NCBI GenBank assembly: GCA_044228685.1
Contig: JBGAUL010000002.1
Location: 1-64,000 of the forward strand
Source of the DNA: JBBATK01 sp044228685
GTDB taxonomy: Bacteria; Bacteroidota; Ignavibacteria; Kapaibacteriales; NICIL-2
Direction: 5' to 3'
Length of the DNA: 64,000 nt
Shown: positions 26,719 through 36,729 of the stretch, piece after piece
Layout of the letters: the number at the start of each line of letters is the position of its first letter
Numbering within the stretch: the first letter of the stretch is position 1
Position numbers and translations under genes: made by a program
Notes under the pieces: generated by a model
The model's input: only the letters and a program-made list of their open reading frames with translations
Told to the model about the DNA's origin: nothing
Database searches by the model: none

Positions 26719-28809
26719 TCACTGCACTATAACCAGCCGACTCGTGCACTCAGTCTGAGAGATGACTTGAAGACTATAAACTGCAGACGGAAGCGAACTA
26801 AGATCCAGACTAATCTGCGATTGATTATCGCAAGGAGATTCCACGACAAGCGATCCATCGAGTCGAAGCAGTCTGACAATGCTGTGCCGCATTGAGTTAG
26901 GAAGATTGACATGCAACACATCGCGAGCCGGTAGCGGCGATACTTCGAGTGTTTCGAGTGGCGAGTTATTCTCATCTGCGTCCATGAGTTGATCTAAACT
27001 GCGCCACCATAGACCGTGAGTAAGAGTTCCAGCATAGCAACGCTGGTCGTCGTGTGTCAGCGCTCGCAATTGCATGCGAGGTAGATTAGAGCTTGCATTG
27101 AAGAGATAACCGTCAAAAGACAAGGCAGAGTAGATTGTGTACAAAGCTCCACTGGCGAGCAGGACTTTCTTATTGACTACATCTACTGCTTCAAGCGAGG
27201 CATCGCTATCGATTCTTTTCGACCAAGAAACTCCCTGATTAGTAGTCCATGATACGGTGCTCCCGTGTGCTACAACGATGTACGAATCATCGACATAGAG
27301 ACACGATGCCAGATATGGAATTTTAGGATAGTCGCCTATATGTCGAGTTGTTTTAAATGCGTCGGCAGTGATGAGGAGGTAATCAGTTGTGAGAACATAG
27401 ATAGTTCCTTTGTAATACCGCATTGCAGTAATCTTCTCAGCATCATTCAAGCGTGAAACTTCCTTCATTGTTTTCCCGCCGTCAGTACTCATGTTAATCT
27501 TCTGTTGAACGACAAACCACACTGTGTCGCCGTGCATACATGCTATTCCAGAAACGCTACCGACGCGAGTCCATGTGGAAGCAGAATCTTGTGAACGGTA
27601 CAAGCCGGTTGTAGTACTCGCATAACTTGTAGGTCCTTCATGCACAAGTGATGTAACGCGTCCACAATAGGGCGGCATTTGACTACGCATCAAATGCTCC
27701 GCGCGGTCATCGCTATACCACACACCATCGTAGCATCCAACAACGACACGGTCGCCTATTTGGTCGATGCAAAGGATTGTCTGCGCACGCATATCTGTAT
27801 TTGAGCGCGACCATTGCATTGTTGCCCTTGAGCTTCGCAAAACACCACGTCCGCCAGTTCCAATGAGAATGGATGTAGGTGTTGCCACCATACAAGTCGC
27901 GTCCGGTATACTGTCACCAATGTTTGCATTAATCCAACGTCTGCCGGCGTTTGGCGAGACATATACTCCGGATCTCAGTGTCGCTGCAACAAGGCTGTCA
28001 CGTGCGGCGCAGATCAAATTGAAAGTCAGGCCGAGATTTGTACTATCCATAACCTGTGTCCATTGGCTTTGGGGAGAGTCAAGGCGATAGAGAACGTTTC
28101 CAAGAACGATAGCAAATAGAGTATCGTCGATACTTAGCAATACACGGGCTTCGAGCTTCTTGCCGCCCACGCCAAGTGACTTCCAACTTTGACCTAGATC
28201 AGTTGAGTAATAAACGCCGGAATCGCTAGTACCGGCGACGAAGTTTCCTCTCCATGTACACAGTGATTCATAATAGGGTCCTGTTTGCGTGGCACTGTAC
28301 AGAGCGAACCACGTCAGTCCATCGTTCGGTGAAATCAATAGTCCCTGTGCGTCAAATGCACAGATGTACTTGCCAATAGAACTAAAGCCTGCGATTGGTC
28401 CATAGTCATCTTGATAAACAAGTTGCCACGTCTTGGCTCCGTCCGTCGATCGGTGCAATCCAGCCGTTGTTGAAGCATAGAAAGCATCACCTGAACCAAA
28501 AACCTGATACACATCCGGTGATTGTAGTCCTGCAGAAGCATCCGTCCACGTCTTTCCGTCATCCGTAGAACGACTTGCCCCACCATTATTGATGTTACCA
28601 ACTAATACAATTCCATTGTGTTCCGTTATACAGCTAATCTGACCTCCCTCTAGTCCTTTGCTTTCGTACCATTGTGCAGTGAGTGTTGTCACTCCGATAC
28701 AGCCAAGTACACAGATGACAAGAATCAAGCTGACAAAGCTGCGCGGATGGGTTGATTGACAGTATGAATACTGTGCGCGATTGTGATGACCTTCAAACGG
28801 ATTGATCAT
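26719..28809 (-). CDS. secreted BNR/YCF48-type propeller protein with T9SS sorting domain
   Basis: A 696-residue secreted protein. A signal peptide precedes T-L-T-A-Q at about residue 45. The body consists of many short repeats of the sialidase/BNR and photosystem-assembly (YCF48) kind, with the recurring S-x-D-x-G-x-T-W pattern (for example S-T-D-D-G-K-T-W and S-T-D-G-A-K-T-W), building one or two beta-propellers. The last 75 residues are a type A T9SS sorting domain: S-P-L-P-A-R-D-V-L-H-V, then L-S-S-L-P-S-A-V-Y-S-L-Q-V. It is therefore sent across the outer membrane by the por system and anchored or released. There is no Asp-box catalytic evidence for sialidase activity. Role unknown, possibly binding. 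Confidence 0.85.
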   Translation of the reverse strand: MINPFEGHHNRAQYSYCQSTHPRSFVSLILVICVLGCIGVTTLTAQWYESKGLEGGQISCITEHNGIVLVGNINNGGASRSTDDGKTWTDASAGLQSPDVYQVFGSGDAFYASTTAGLHRSTDGAKTWQLVYQDDYGPIAGFSSIGKYICAFDAQGLLISPNDGLTWFALYSATQTGPYYESLCTWRGNFVAGTSDSGVYYSTDLGQSWKSLGVGGKKLEARVLLSIDDTLFAIVLGNVLYRLDSPQSQWTQVMDSTNLGLTFNLICAARDSLVAATLRSGVYVSPNAGRRWINANIGDSIPDATCMVATPTSILIGTGGRGVLRSSRATMQWSRSNTDMRAQTILCIDQIGDRVVVGCYDGVWYSDDRAEHLMRSQMPPYCGRVTSLVHEGPTSYASTTTGLYRSQDSASTWTRVGSVSGIACMHGDTVWFVVQQKINMSTDGGKTMKEVSRLNDAEKITAMRYYKGTIYVLTTDYLLITADAFKTTRHIGDYPKIPYLASCLYVDDSYIVVAHGSTVSWTTNQGVSWSKRIDSDASLEAVDVVNKKVLLASGALYTIYSALSFDGYLFNASSNLPRMQLRALTHDDQRCYAGTLTHGLWWRSLDQLMDADENNSPLETLEVSPLPARDVLHVNLPNSMRHSIVRLLRLDGSLVVESPCDNQSQISLDLSSLPSAVYSLQVISQTECTSRLVIVQ

Positions 28810-29220
28810 ACCGGTACCGTGAATTGCAAGAGAAACAATAGTGAGTGCTTAGCACAGTTTCACTATGAATCATTACGAATGTGCTCGTTGCGACGCTAAG
28901 CAGAGCACCGACAGAGACAGGCATAAAATTACAAAAGACGAAGTGCTTTAGACATGTCGCGGTACGTTGATTGATGAAGACTCGATTCGGGACGAGCACC
29001 CATTTCAATCATAAGATCAAGGCAGTAGTCTGGAAGAGTCAACAGAGGTCGTAGTCCCAAGCCAAAGTGCACTGCGCTCAGGTTGCATGAAAACGGAGGC
29101 TAGTATATGGATTGTCTTCGCCAACACACTCTTTACCATGATGGACTCGTACAATTCGCCAGACACGTTATGGTGTAAATTTGACGAGACTATGTCAGCA
29201 CTAATAAACGTCGCACTGAC
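28810..29220. other. intergenic region between divergent genes
   Basis: About 410 bases between the starts of two divergent genes. Two minus-strand frames (28793-29008 and 29017-29352) have no recognisable features and the second overlaps the start of the next gene. No repeat, RNA gene or clear promoter pair was recognised. Confidence 0.4.
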
Positions 29221-30117
29221 TTGTACACCGTGAATTCCTGTTGCCCACCTCTTGCCTACCTCAACTCGACCATACGAACATGCTTGCTTATGCTGTTGGT
29301 GCTCTTTACCGGTATCAGTCAACTCAGCTCGCAGGTATCGACTTCGCGACAATTCGATCGACTACTGAAGAAGTACAATGCCGACACCTTGCACATGGGA
29401 TCGCATGTTGTTGAGCAGATTCGACATCAGGAAGTGTTTCATTGCGGCTTGGACGGACAGATATGTGCGCGCTTTGAGTTCCACACTTGGCGAATCGATG
29501 GTCATGCTGTGTTAGAATCTTCTATACTTGTCAGTACTGATCCTCGCTCGCGGATCATGGAACTCAGTGAGACTTCGTCTGAGATAGTGCTTCTGTCGGA
29601 CAGTTCGTTGGCATTTTGGTGTCAGAATTATGAGTCACCGTTTTCGTACGCATCCAATGGCGGTTGTTCGACGGAGCAGTTATTGTTGATACGATGTTCA
29701 ATCACCACAACGACAAAGAAAATTCGCTTCGACACCTTGTGGTCTTGTCACTCCAGCGATTGTCCTGACTGCTATTTAAAAGTGCATGGCGTCGACATCT
29801 ACTATGACAATGAAAGCACACACGAGGCGGAATATGACTTGTTTGGCAAACGACCTGACGGGCTGATTGTCGAATCAACGGCGCACGACACAATCCTCTG
29901 CACCTTCTACAATCTTATCCCCCACTTTCGACATTCCGGCGAGATCTCGCATGCGGATCGTCGTATCTTGAATCGGGCTTTGCGATTTGTGCTGCGTTAT
30001 GACAGCAAGCGTGCTCTGCGCTTCAAGCGTGTCTCCGACATGCGTCTAAACCCCAAAACAGAACCAATGCCTCTCCGACCAAAAGCACTTGATCTCAGAT
30101 CTCAACTCCACAAATGA
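29221..30117 (+). CDS. exported protein of unknown function
   Basis: A 298-residue protein with a signal peptide (R-T-C-L-L-M-L-L-V-L-F-T-G-I-S-Q-L-S-S-Q near residues 19-38). The mature part is rich in Cys (about ten residues, including C-H-S-S-D-C-P-D-C) and aromatic residues and contains mixed alpha/beta segments; I recognise no family. The start is uncertain: no ATG precedes the signal peptide, so the TTG at 29221 or the in-frame GTG at 29230 must be used, the ATG at 29290 leaving a shortened signal sequence. The clustered Cys suggests disulfides or a metal in the periplasm. Confidence 0.5.
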   Translation: MYTVNSCCPPLAYLNSTIRTCLLMLLVLFTGISQLSSQVSTSRQFDRLLKKYNADTLHMGSHVVEQIRHQEVFHCGLDGQICARFEFHTWRIDGHAVLESSILVSTDPRSRIMELSETSSEIVLLSDSSLAFWCQNYESPFSYASNGGCSTEQLLLIRCSITTTTKKIRFDTLWSCHSSDCPDCYLKVHGVDIYYDNESTHEAEYDLFGKRPDGLIVESTAHDTILCTFYNLIPHFRHSGEISHADRRILNRALRFVLRYDSKRALRFKRVSDMRLNPKTEPMPLRPKALDLRSQLHK

Positions 30118-30219
30118 TTAACTACTAAGAGCCTGTATTCAATAAAAGAAATATCTTGTGCTGTCAATTCAATCAGTGCTTGATCTATTCAGTTCATTTG
30201 TATTCACGACCATCCGCCG

Positions 30220-31461
30220 ATGAACTCAGTCACTGAAGACGCCGGTCTTCGCACTTCCGCTTTCAACATAGCCGTCATCGCCAGTGGCTTGGGCTTTTTC
30301 ATTGATGCCTTTGATCTCTTTCTATTTAACGTCTATCGCATTCCGAGTTTGAAAGAACTGGGATTGAGTGGCACAGATCTAACGCACACCGGTGAGTTCT
30401 TACTGTCGATGCAGATGGTGGGTATGATGATTGGCGGGATTTTGAGTGGTGTTCTTGGCGACAAGCGCGGACGCGTCTCGGTGCTTTTTGCATCGATCAG
30501 CATTTACTCTTTGGCAAACATTGCCAATGCTTTTATCACTGACGTCAACAGCTATGCAATCATTCGCTGCATCGCCGGTATTGGTTTAGCCGGTGAGTTA
30601 GGCGCGGGTATTTCGTTGGTGAGTGAATCAATGACAATTGAACACCGTGGATACGGAACGATTCTGGTTGCAAGTCTGGGTGCCGCCGGTGCTGTCACGG
30701 CTGGTTTGATTTCCGATTTCATCCCGTGGCGTACAGCCTTCATGGGCGCGGGTTTGATTGGATTGCTTCTGCTCTTCTTGCGCATGAAGAGCATGGAGTC
30801 CGGCATGTTCAAACACAGCAAGCAGCTCTCAACAATTCGACATGGTTCACCGCTCTTGCTCTTCAATTCGTTTCCGCGTCTGATGAAGTATGTGGCATGT
30901 ATTATCATGGGTGTTCCGATCTGGTACAGCGTTGGATTGCTCATTACTTTGATTCCCGAAATGACGGCGCTGCATCCAGGTTCAGTTACGAAACTCTCGA
31001 GCTGTTTTATACTCTTTCAAACAGGGATTTGTCTTGGTGAGATTGGAAATGGACTGCTGAGTCAAAAGTTTAAAACCCGCAAGCGCGTCATTGTTGCTTC
31101 CATGCTGCTCGCAGTGCTGGCTACTGCAACGCACTTCATGTTGATTGATTGGGGATATAATCTCGTCCTCAGCTCTTTCTTCATGGGTTTGGGCTGCGGC
31201 TACTTGTCAGTTTTTGTGACCTCGACAGCTGAACATTTTGGAACGAATGTGCGGGTGTTAGTGAGCGCAACTGTGACGAATTTTATGCGCGGAGCAGTGA
31301 CCATCCTTATCTGGTTGCATGGTGCACTTGAGAGTCTTCTGCACATCAACATCATTCAGTCATTGCTGATAACCGGCGTGGTGGTGTGGGTACTTGCACT
31401 GAGCGCTGCACTGTGGTTGCCGGATACTTATGGTCGCGACTTGGATTTTGTTGAACTTTAA
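30220..31461 (+). CDS. MFS transporter
   Basis: A 413-residue inner-membrane transporter of the major facilitator superfamily with about 12 predicted helices. Helix 1 holds G-F-F-I-D-A-F-D-L-F; between helices 2 and 3 is the signature G-V-L-G-D-K-R-G-R, the classic MFS loop; helix 4 has R-C-I-A-G-I-G-L-A-G-E-L-G-A-G, the pattern of the sugar-porter/aromatic-acid-symporter branch. The substrate cannot be told. The start ATG has no clear ribosome binding site, and the gene is not closely linked to its neighbours. Confidence 0.9.
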   Translation: MNSVTEDAGLRTSAFNIAVIASGLGFFIDAFDLFLFNVYRIPSLKELGLSGTDLTHTGEFLLSMQMVGMMIGGILSGVLGDKRGRVSVLFASISIYSLANIANAFITDVNSYAIIRCIAGIGLAGELGAGISLVSESMTIEHRGYGTILVASLGAAGAVTAGLISDFIPWRTAFMGAGLIGLLLLFLRMKSMESGMFKHSKQLSTIRHGSPLLLFNSFPRLMKYVACIIMGVPIWYSVGLLITLIPEMTALHPGSVTKLSSCFILFQTGICLGEIGNGLLSQKFKTRKRVIVASMLLAVLATATHFMLIDWGYNLVLSSFFMGLGCGYLSVFVTSTAEHFGTNVRVLVSATVTNFMRGAVTILIWLHGALESLLHINIIQSLLITGVVVWVLALSAALWLPDTYGRDLDFVEL

Positions 31462-31598
31462 ACAGATCCCCTCGGACATTCCGCGGTCCTGATCCGTCTG
31501 CCCCATAAGTGTTGTCAATGCGTTAATGCACTTTTCGTGCTGACGGTGCTGGCGTATGTTTGCCTCTCAGTTTTACTCTTAGATACTTGCGCTTCTTC

Positions 31599-32933
31599 AT
31601 GCTTACACCGCATCGTCACATACCGCATCGCCTGATCCTTACACTTGTTCTGCTCTCAATGTCGATGCAAGCCGGACCCGGAAAACACTTCTGTGTACCT
31701 GGCAAGGCACTATTTGCGCTTGGTGATGATCGACGCACTGTACGTATGGCGCCGCCGAAAATCGTACGTGTACTCAATCTTGGTCCTGGGGTCAATACTC
31801 CGGGCAACGAGTTGAGTCCGATTCTCAGCGAGGACGAAACGCAGCTCTTCTTTAGTTCTGATCGTAAAGGCAGCAAGAAGTCCGATTCGGGCATACCAAG
31901 TTTTGACCTCTATCAATGCAGGATATACAAAGCTGACGACGACGCTCCTTATCATCCCGAATCATTGAAGGCTGAAGACGACACACAAATAAATAGCTCT
32001 GCTGATGAAACGATGGGTACGTGGTGTCAACGTTCGCATCAGATTTATTTCAACTCCAACAACCGCGCTGATGGCTTTGGCGATGCAGATATTTATACTG
32101 CAGACATTGATAACAGTTGGAAGTGGACCCAGATTCGCAATGTGGGACAGGTCGTCAATAGTCAGTACTCGGAAAAAGACGTGACGGTATGTCGTAATTC
32201 CTCACGCATGTATTTCAGTTCAAACAGACCAAGTACAACGGCAGCCGGCGACTTCAATATTTGGGCTAGCGATTTCGATTATCAGCATCAGATATGGAAA
32301 GAGGCGGAAGAACTGACGACTGTCAATACTGTTGGCTCAGAAGTCAGTCCGTGGATTGCAAACGACAACCGCACTCTCTTCTACGCCTCACAAAATCCCA
32401 CGAGTGGATTTGATATGTTCTTAACTCACTGTGCTGAGAACGGCGAATGGTCACAACCTGTTAGCATGGGTCCGGCCATAAATTCCAACGCCAACGAGTT
32501 GTACCCAACCTACAGTCTCATTTCGAACATGCTCTTTTTTAGTTCCAACCGCACTGATTATCCTGAGGCACAGGGCGGCTACGATTTATACGTAGCATTT
32601 ACGCCATTGCAAGAGTGTAGTCTAGATTCTAACCTTCGTGACACCGAATTACTCTTTCGCGACACAACAACACTCGTCGGACGCGTCTCTATTGATTTTG
32701 ATATTCGCAATGAAATACGAACGGTATTACAAATCCCTTCTGCCGAACGTGTTAAGTTTCAAATAATGTCGCTTACCGGTGAAGTTGAACAGACTATTCT
32801 TGACCAAGACATGGAGCGCAGCGGACAGTATATTTATCGTCCTCGTATAAACGAACTCCCCCGCGGTTTACACTTCTTTTATTTAAGCGTCGGTAAACGC
32901 ACTGCAATTCGACGCTTTGCGGTTTGTGATTAA
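31599..32933 (+). CDS. PD40 beta-propeller protein with T9SS sorting domain (paralogue 1)
   Basis: A 444-residue secreted protein: signal peptide (R-L-I-L-T-L-V-L-L-S-M-S), a short V-P-G-K segment, then PD40/WD40-like TolB-type propeller blades with the recurring pattern S-P-x-L-S-x-D-E-T-x-L-F-F-S-S (also M-Y-F-S-S-N-R and L-F-F-S-S-N-R). The final 80 residues look like a T9SS sorting domain (L-T-G-E-V-E-Q, then L-P-R-G-L-H-F-F-Y-L-S-V-G, ending R-R-F-A-V). It is about 35-40% like the gene that follows, from which it arose by duplication. ATG 31599 is chosen over an in-frame TTG at 31560. Such propellers often sit with OmpA-type envelope proteins, one of which lies two genes downstream. Confidence 0.8.
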   Translation: MLTPHRHIPHRLILTLVLLSMSMQAGPGKHFCVPGKALFALGDDRRTVRMAPPKIVRVLNLGPGVNTPGNELSPILSEDETQLFFSSDRKGSKKSDSGIPSFDLYQCRIYKADDDAPYHPESLKAEDDTQINSSADETMGTWCQRSHQIYFNSNNRADGFGDADIYTADIDNSWKWTQIRNVGQVVNSQYSEKDVTVCRNSSRMYFSSNRPSTTAAGDFNIWASDFDYQHQIWKEAEELTTVNTVGSEVSPWIANDNRTLFYASQNPTSGFDMFLTHCAENGEWSQPVSMGPAINSNANELYPTYSLISNMLFFSSNRTDYPEAQGGYDLYVAFTPLQECSLDSNLRDTELLFRDTTTLVGRVSIDFDIRNEIRTVLQIPSAERVKFQIMSLTGEVEQTILDQDMERSGQYIYRPRINELPRGLHFFYLSVGKRTAIRRFAVCD

Positions 32934-33037
32934 GTAAACATACACTCTACGAATTATTAGCTATTGTATCATTTTATTTGATACTTCTGAAATAACTACG
33001 CACTATGTTTGCCCATTCGTATGTGGGGATTCAAACG

Positions 33038-34381
33038 ATGTGTACACGCCTATTTACTACCACACTTTATGTGTTGATTGTGACGAGCTCTTTTCTTTCT
33101 GCTCAGAGTGAAACTCAACAACGTCACCTATATGTGCCCGGCCGGCCACTGATCTGGCTTTCAGATGATAAAACGTCCTTACGTGTTGCTGCGCCGAGCG
33201 AGATACGCATATGCAATCTTGGCAAAGACATAAATAGTGGAGCGGACGACTTCTCGCCTGTGTTCAGTGACGATGAAACGCGTTTGTATTTCTGCTCTAA
33301 TCGCATGGGCTCGACATCGGGTGTTGGCGTGGGTCGCCCCAGCTATGACGTCTACACCTGCTCTCTCTTCCGTCCACAAGAAAAGTCAGAATCCGGAGCG
33401 CACAATGCAGATCCTTCCGGACGTCTGGGAATCAACACTCCGAACTCGGAATTTTTAAATTCAATCTGCTTGAAGACACGTCGAGTGTACTTCACATTCT
33501 GCAACAGAGCGACAGGATATGGAGAGTGCGACATTTATGAGGCAGAAATGAAGCCTGACGGAAGTTGGTCGGCACCGCTAAATGTAGGACCAAATGTCAA
33601 CAGCAGTCGTTGGGAATCGCAAGCTTCAGTGACGCGCGACGGAACGCGCATGTATTTCACCATGAGCAATGGTTCAGCATATAAAGATTCAAACGGCGAT
33701 ATACTGTACTGTGACACGGATTATATGGGAGGCTGGAAACCGGCGCAAATACTGACGCCGGCGAACACAGACAGAAATGAGTTCGGACCGTATATCTGCA
33801 ATGACAATCGCACACTCATCTATTCTTCGAATCACGCCGAGAAAACAATTGGAGAGCATGATTTATATGCGATATATCGAATCGATGACTCGACCTGGAC
33901 TAAAGCCTTGCACCTTGGTCCGACGATCAATACTCGCACCGATGATAGATTCGCCTCATTTAGCCAAGTCACAAATACCTTATACTACTGCTCTGCTCGC
34001 AGGGACAACGACGAGGCAATGGGAGGCGATGACATGTACGCGGCTTTTGTCCCAAGCGCATCTATTCCTCTCGACTCATCAGTCAACAAGACCGCACTTG
34101 TCGCCGAAGATTCAACCAAGCATCCCCAAAAAGTAAGTCTTGATGTTGAGAATGGAAGCAATCCCCGCGTAACTGTTCACTTACCCGAGTACGACAAAGT
34201 AGAGTTAAGTGCTTACAGTATCGTCGGAGAACTGAAGTTGAGATTGTGGGATGTGCCCTACGCATCTGCCGGTGACCACACGTTGAACTGCGCACTTTCA
34301 GAGCTTCCGAACGGATTCTATTTCTTCTGCCTGCGAACCTCAAATCGCATGGTTATACGCCGATTTGTGATCGGACGATGA
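33038..34381 (+). CDS. PD40 beta-propeller protein with T9SS sorting domain (paralogue 2)
   Basis: A 447-residue secreted protein with signal peptide L-Y-V-L-I-V-T-S-S-F-L-S-A-Q, then the same V-P-G opening as its upstream paralogue, propeller blades (S-P-V-F-S-D-D-E-T-R-L-Y-F-C-S-N-R, R-M-Y-F-T-M-S-N-G, L-Y-Y-C-S-A-R) and a C-terminal sorting domain (G-E-L-K-L-R-L, then L-P-N-G-F-Y-F-F-C-L-R, ending R-R-F-V-I-G-R). Function is probably binding of protein or peptidoglycan at the surface. An in-frame ATG at 33005 would add 11 residues. A short AT-rich hairpin (GTATCA at 32966-32971 with TGATAC at 32979-32984) lies between the two paralogues. Confidence 0.8.
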   Translation: MCTRLFTTTLYVLIVTSSFLSAQSETQQRHLYVPGRPLIWLSDDKTSLRVAAPSEIRICNLGKDINSGADDFSPVFSDDETRLYFCSNRMGSTSGVGVGRPSYDVYTCSLFRPQEKSESGAHNADPSGRLGINTPNSEFLNSICLKTRRVYFTFCNRATGYGECDIYEAEMKPDGSWSAPLNVGPNVNSSRWESQASVTRDGTRMYFTMSNGSAYKDSNGDILYCDTDYMGGWKPAQILTPANTDRNEFGPYICNDNRTLIYSSNHAEKTIGEHDLYAIYRIDDSTWTKALHLGPTINTRTDDRFASFSQVTNTLYYCSARRDNDEAMGGDDMYAAFVPSASIPLDSSVNKTALVAEDSTKHPQKVSLDVENGSNPRVTVHLPEYDKVELSAYSIVGELKLRLWDVPYASAGDHTLNCALSELPNGFYFFCLRTSNRMVIRRFVIGR

Positions 34382-34555
34382 TTCTGTTAAACGTCGAGTG
34401 TTGTGACGTCTTGGTTGACTATTTTGACCGACGCTTTATCTGAAAGTTTGGTTGCCTGCCCCACCAAATCAGAGTAATCGCTCGTAAACCGACAGAATAG
34501 TGCGCGCCCTGCAGACAAGGATAGAACGCACAGGGGTAGCACGGGGAACACACCT

Positions 34556-36658
34556 ATGAACATTACAAGAAGACTGTGCATTTGCATAGTTGTATGCTTA
34601 AGCTCCGGTATCATTCATGCACAGCAGAACTACGGTCTGTTTATCGCAGAGTATTTCAACATGCACTCTGCCGATTTCAGAGCATTTCCTGGAGTGCCGT
34701 CGTGCTGTCCGAAGTACGATAAAGGCAGCGGATCCGCACCGGCCTTCGGTCTATCAGCAGGCTTTGGTCTTGCGCAAAACCTCTCGCTCTCAACACGTCT
34801 AGGCTATTACTCCGAAAGTGGCACGCTGCGTCATAGCGAGGCCATCGTCCTTGCCAACAACGTCAATGGTGTCTTTGAACACTCTGTTGAAGCAAATCTG
34901 GCTTCAGTAGACATTGATCTGCTCTTGTCATATGCATTGACAAGTGATCTCAACATCAATCTCGGGCCTCGACTCGGTCTCAGCATCCAGCACACTTTTT
35001 CGCAGAAGGAACTAATCACAGATCCTTCGACCGGAGTATTCGAAACCGGCCTTCGCTCCCGCAACGTCGTCGACAACCAAGCAATCCCAAGCGCCAATTC
35101 AATGCACATGGGTTTGTATGGCTCTCTGAGTTATAATCTCAAACTCAACAGCAAAGGTAGTCTGGCCCTACGTCCCGAAGCCGGCTACATGCTTCCACTC
35201 AGCGGAGTTGTGAGTGGAATGGATTGGAAGGTGAGTCAGTTTGGTATCAGTGCACACCTCATCTGGACCCCGCAACACATCACGCGCACGATACGCGAAC
35301 AAATGCGCGAGCGCATTGACACATTGCGCAAAGACACTTCCATCTTCGTGCAGAATGTTCGCATAGGTCGTGAACGACGTGAGAGTGGCGAAGAACAAAC
35401 AGACACCGAGATTATCAAAACAACTACCATTGTTCGTACAGATACACTGTTTGTGTACAACCAATCTGTGAGTCCGGTGCCAAATCTATCGTTGACAGTT
35501 AGGAAGGTTTATGACCGTGACACGAGCTTTGAAAAAGAAGGTCTAGTCGTTGAAGAATTTTCATCGCTGCCACTTACGCCACTCTTGAGTTATATATTCT
35601 TTGAAGAAAACAGCAGCGACATTCCGGCGCGTTATGTGAGTCTGTCAAGTTCAACAACAAAACAATTCAGCGAAGCGGGCCTGCATATCAACGATCGATT
35701 AGAATGCTACTATCAAGTGCTCAACATTATCGCTTCGAGAATGACAGCCCGTCCGAACAGCACCTTGACTTTAACCGGGTGCAATGCTGATGTTGGAGTT
35801 GAAAAGGCAAATCAAGCTTTGTCCAAGAGACGTGCACAAAGCGTTCGCGATTACTTACACAATGTTTGGAACATAAGCGAATCCCGCATCAAGATTGAGG
35901 CGCGCAATCTGCCGCAACACGCGGCAAATAGTCAGACGACTGACGGTGCGCAAGAAAATCGTCGCGTCGAACTCAGCTTCTCCGATCCCTCGATTGGCGC
36001 TCCTCTGAATGCCGTAGACACTATTCGTCGCGTTCATCCTCCGCTCCTTCGTGTCTTTCCAAAAACTAGCGGAGCTGCGGTTGACAATTGGTCCTTTAAG
36101 CTGGAACATGCTGGTGTGACCTTGCAATCGCTGCGAGGACGAGGACAAGTACCGGACTCAGTTGAAGTTCAGCTCAATCTCTTTTCATCCAAGCTTCGTT
36201 CAGGTCAAAACCTTGAGTTGAGCTTCGCGATCGCAGATTCACTCGGTAGAGAAGACAACATGAAGTTTCTGATTGCTGTTCGTGTTCTTACGGTTCAACA
36301 GAAGCGTGCTGAACACCGTGCGGACAAAGAGATCTCACGTTTCTCGCTCTTCATGTTCGACGTTCGATCAGCTGAAATCAATCCGGCTAATCGTCCGATT
36401 GTTGACCTCATCCGCCGTCAAATACAACCTGAATCTATCGTTCGCATTTATGGTTTCGCCGACCGTTCAGGCGATGAGCATACAAATCAGCAGTTAGCTC
36501 TCGAGCGCGCGCAGAGTATTGCGCGAGCCTTGGGCGATGCCGCTGCCGGTGCGGAAGTACGGGGTCAGCTTGACCTAAGCAGCTACGATCAGAATCTACC
36601 CGAAGGCAGACTCTATGCTCGTAATGTTGAAGTAGTTGTTGAAAGTCCGATTCGCTAA
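34556..36658 (+). CDS. OmpA-family outer-membrane protein with two OmpA-like domains
   Basis: A 700-residue exported protein. The signal peptide ends in I-I-H-A-Q (about residue 22); a barrel of amphipathic strands follows to about residue 240. A coiled segment with repeated R-x-x-R-E leads to a first OmpA-like domain (about 340-490: Y-I-F-F-E-E-N-S-S-D-I-P, later E-N-R-R-V-E-L-S-F) and a second at the C-terminus (about 595-700: F-M-F-D-V-R-S-A-E-I, I-Y-G-F-A-D-R-S-G, Y-A-R-N-V-E-V). The layout mirrors the gene at 13013, of which it is a distant paralogue. It probably binds peptidoglycan and may partner the PD40 proteins encoded just before it. Confidence 0.85.
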   Translation: MNITRRLCICIVVCLSSGIIHAQQNYGLFIAEYFNMHSADFRAFPGVPSCCPKYDKGSGSAPAFGLSAGFGLAQNLSLSTRLGYYSESGTLRHSEAIVLANNVNGVFEHSVEANLASVDIDLLLSYALTSDLNINLGPRLGLSIQHTFSQKELITDPSTGVFETGLRSRNVVDNQAIPSANSMHMGLYGSLSYNLKLNSKGSLALRPEAGYMLPLSGVVSGMDWKVSQFGISAHLIWTPQHITRTIREQMRERIDTLRKDTSIFVQNVRIGRERRESGEEQTDTEIIKTTTIVRTDTLFVYNQSVSPVPNLSLTVRKVYDRDTSFEKEGLVVEEFSSLPLTPLLSYIFFEENSSDIPARYVSLSSSTTKQFSEAGLHINDRLECYYQVLNIIASRMTARPNSTLTLTGCNADVGVEKANQALSKRRAQSVRDYLHNVWNISESRIKIEARNLPQHAANSQTTDGAQENRRVELSFSDPSIGAPLNAVDTIRRVHPPLLRVFPKTSGAAVDNWSFKLEHAGVTLQSLRGRGQVPDSVEVQLNLFSSKLRSGQNLELSFAIADSLGREDNMKFLIAVRVLTVQQKRAEHRADKEISRFSLFMFDVRSAEINPANRPIVDLIRRQIQPESIVRIYGFADRSGDEHTNQQLALERAQSIARALGDAAAGAEVRGQLDLSSYDQNLPEGRLYARNVEVVVESPIR

Positions 36659-36729
36659 AAATCGACAGTGCTTTTTGATAGGTGATGTGCAACAATGCAC
36701 TACTATACACCTCTTTGGAATAAAGACAT

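Noticed and set aside
28793..29352. two minus-strand frames between divergent genes
   Set aside because: No motifs, and they overlap the start of the plus-strand gene or the upstream coding end.
31556..33046. shared ATGTTTGCC before both PD40 paralogues as a conserved start
   Set aside because: In the first gene this ATG runs into a stop after eight codons in a different frame; the likeness is chance.
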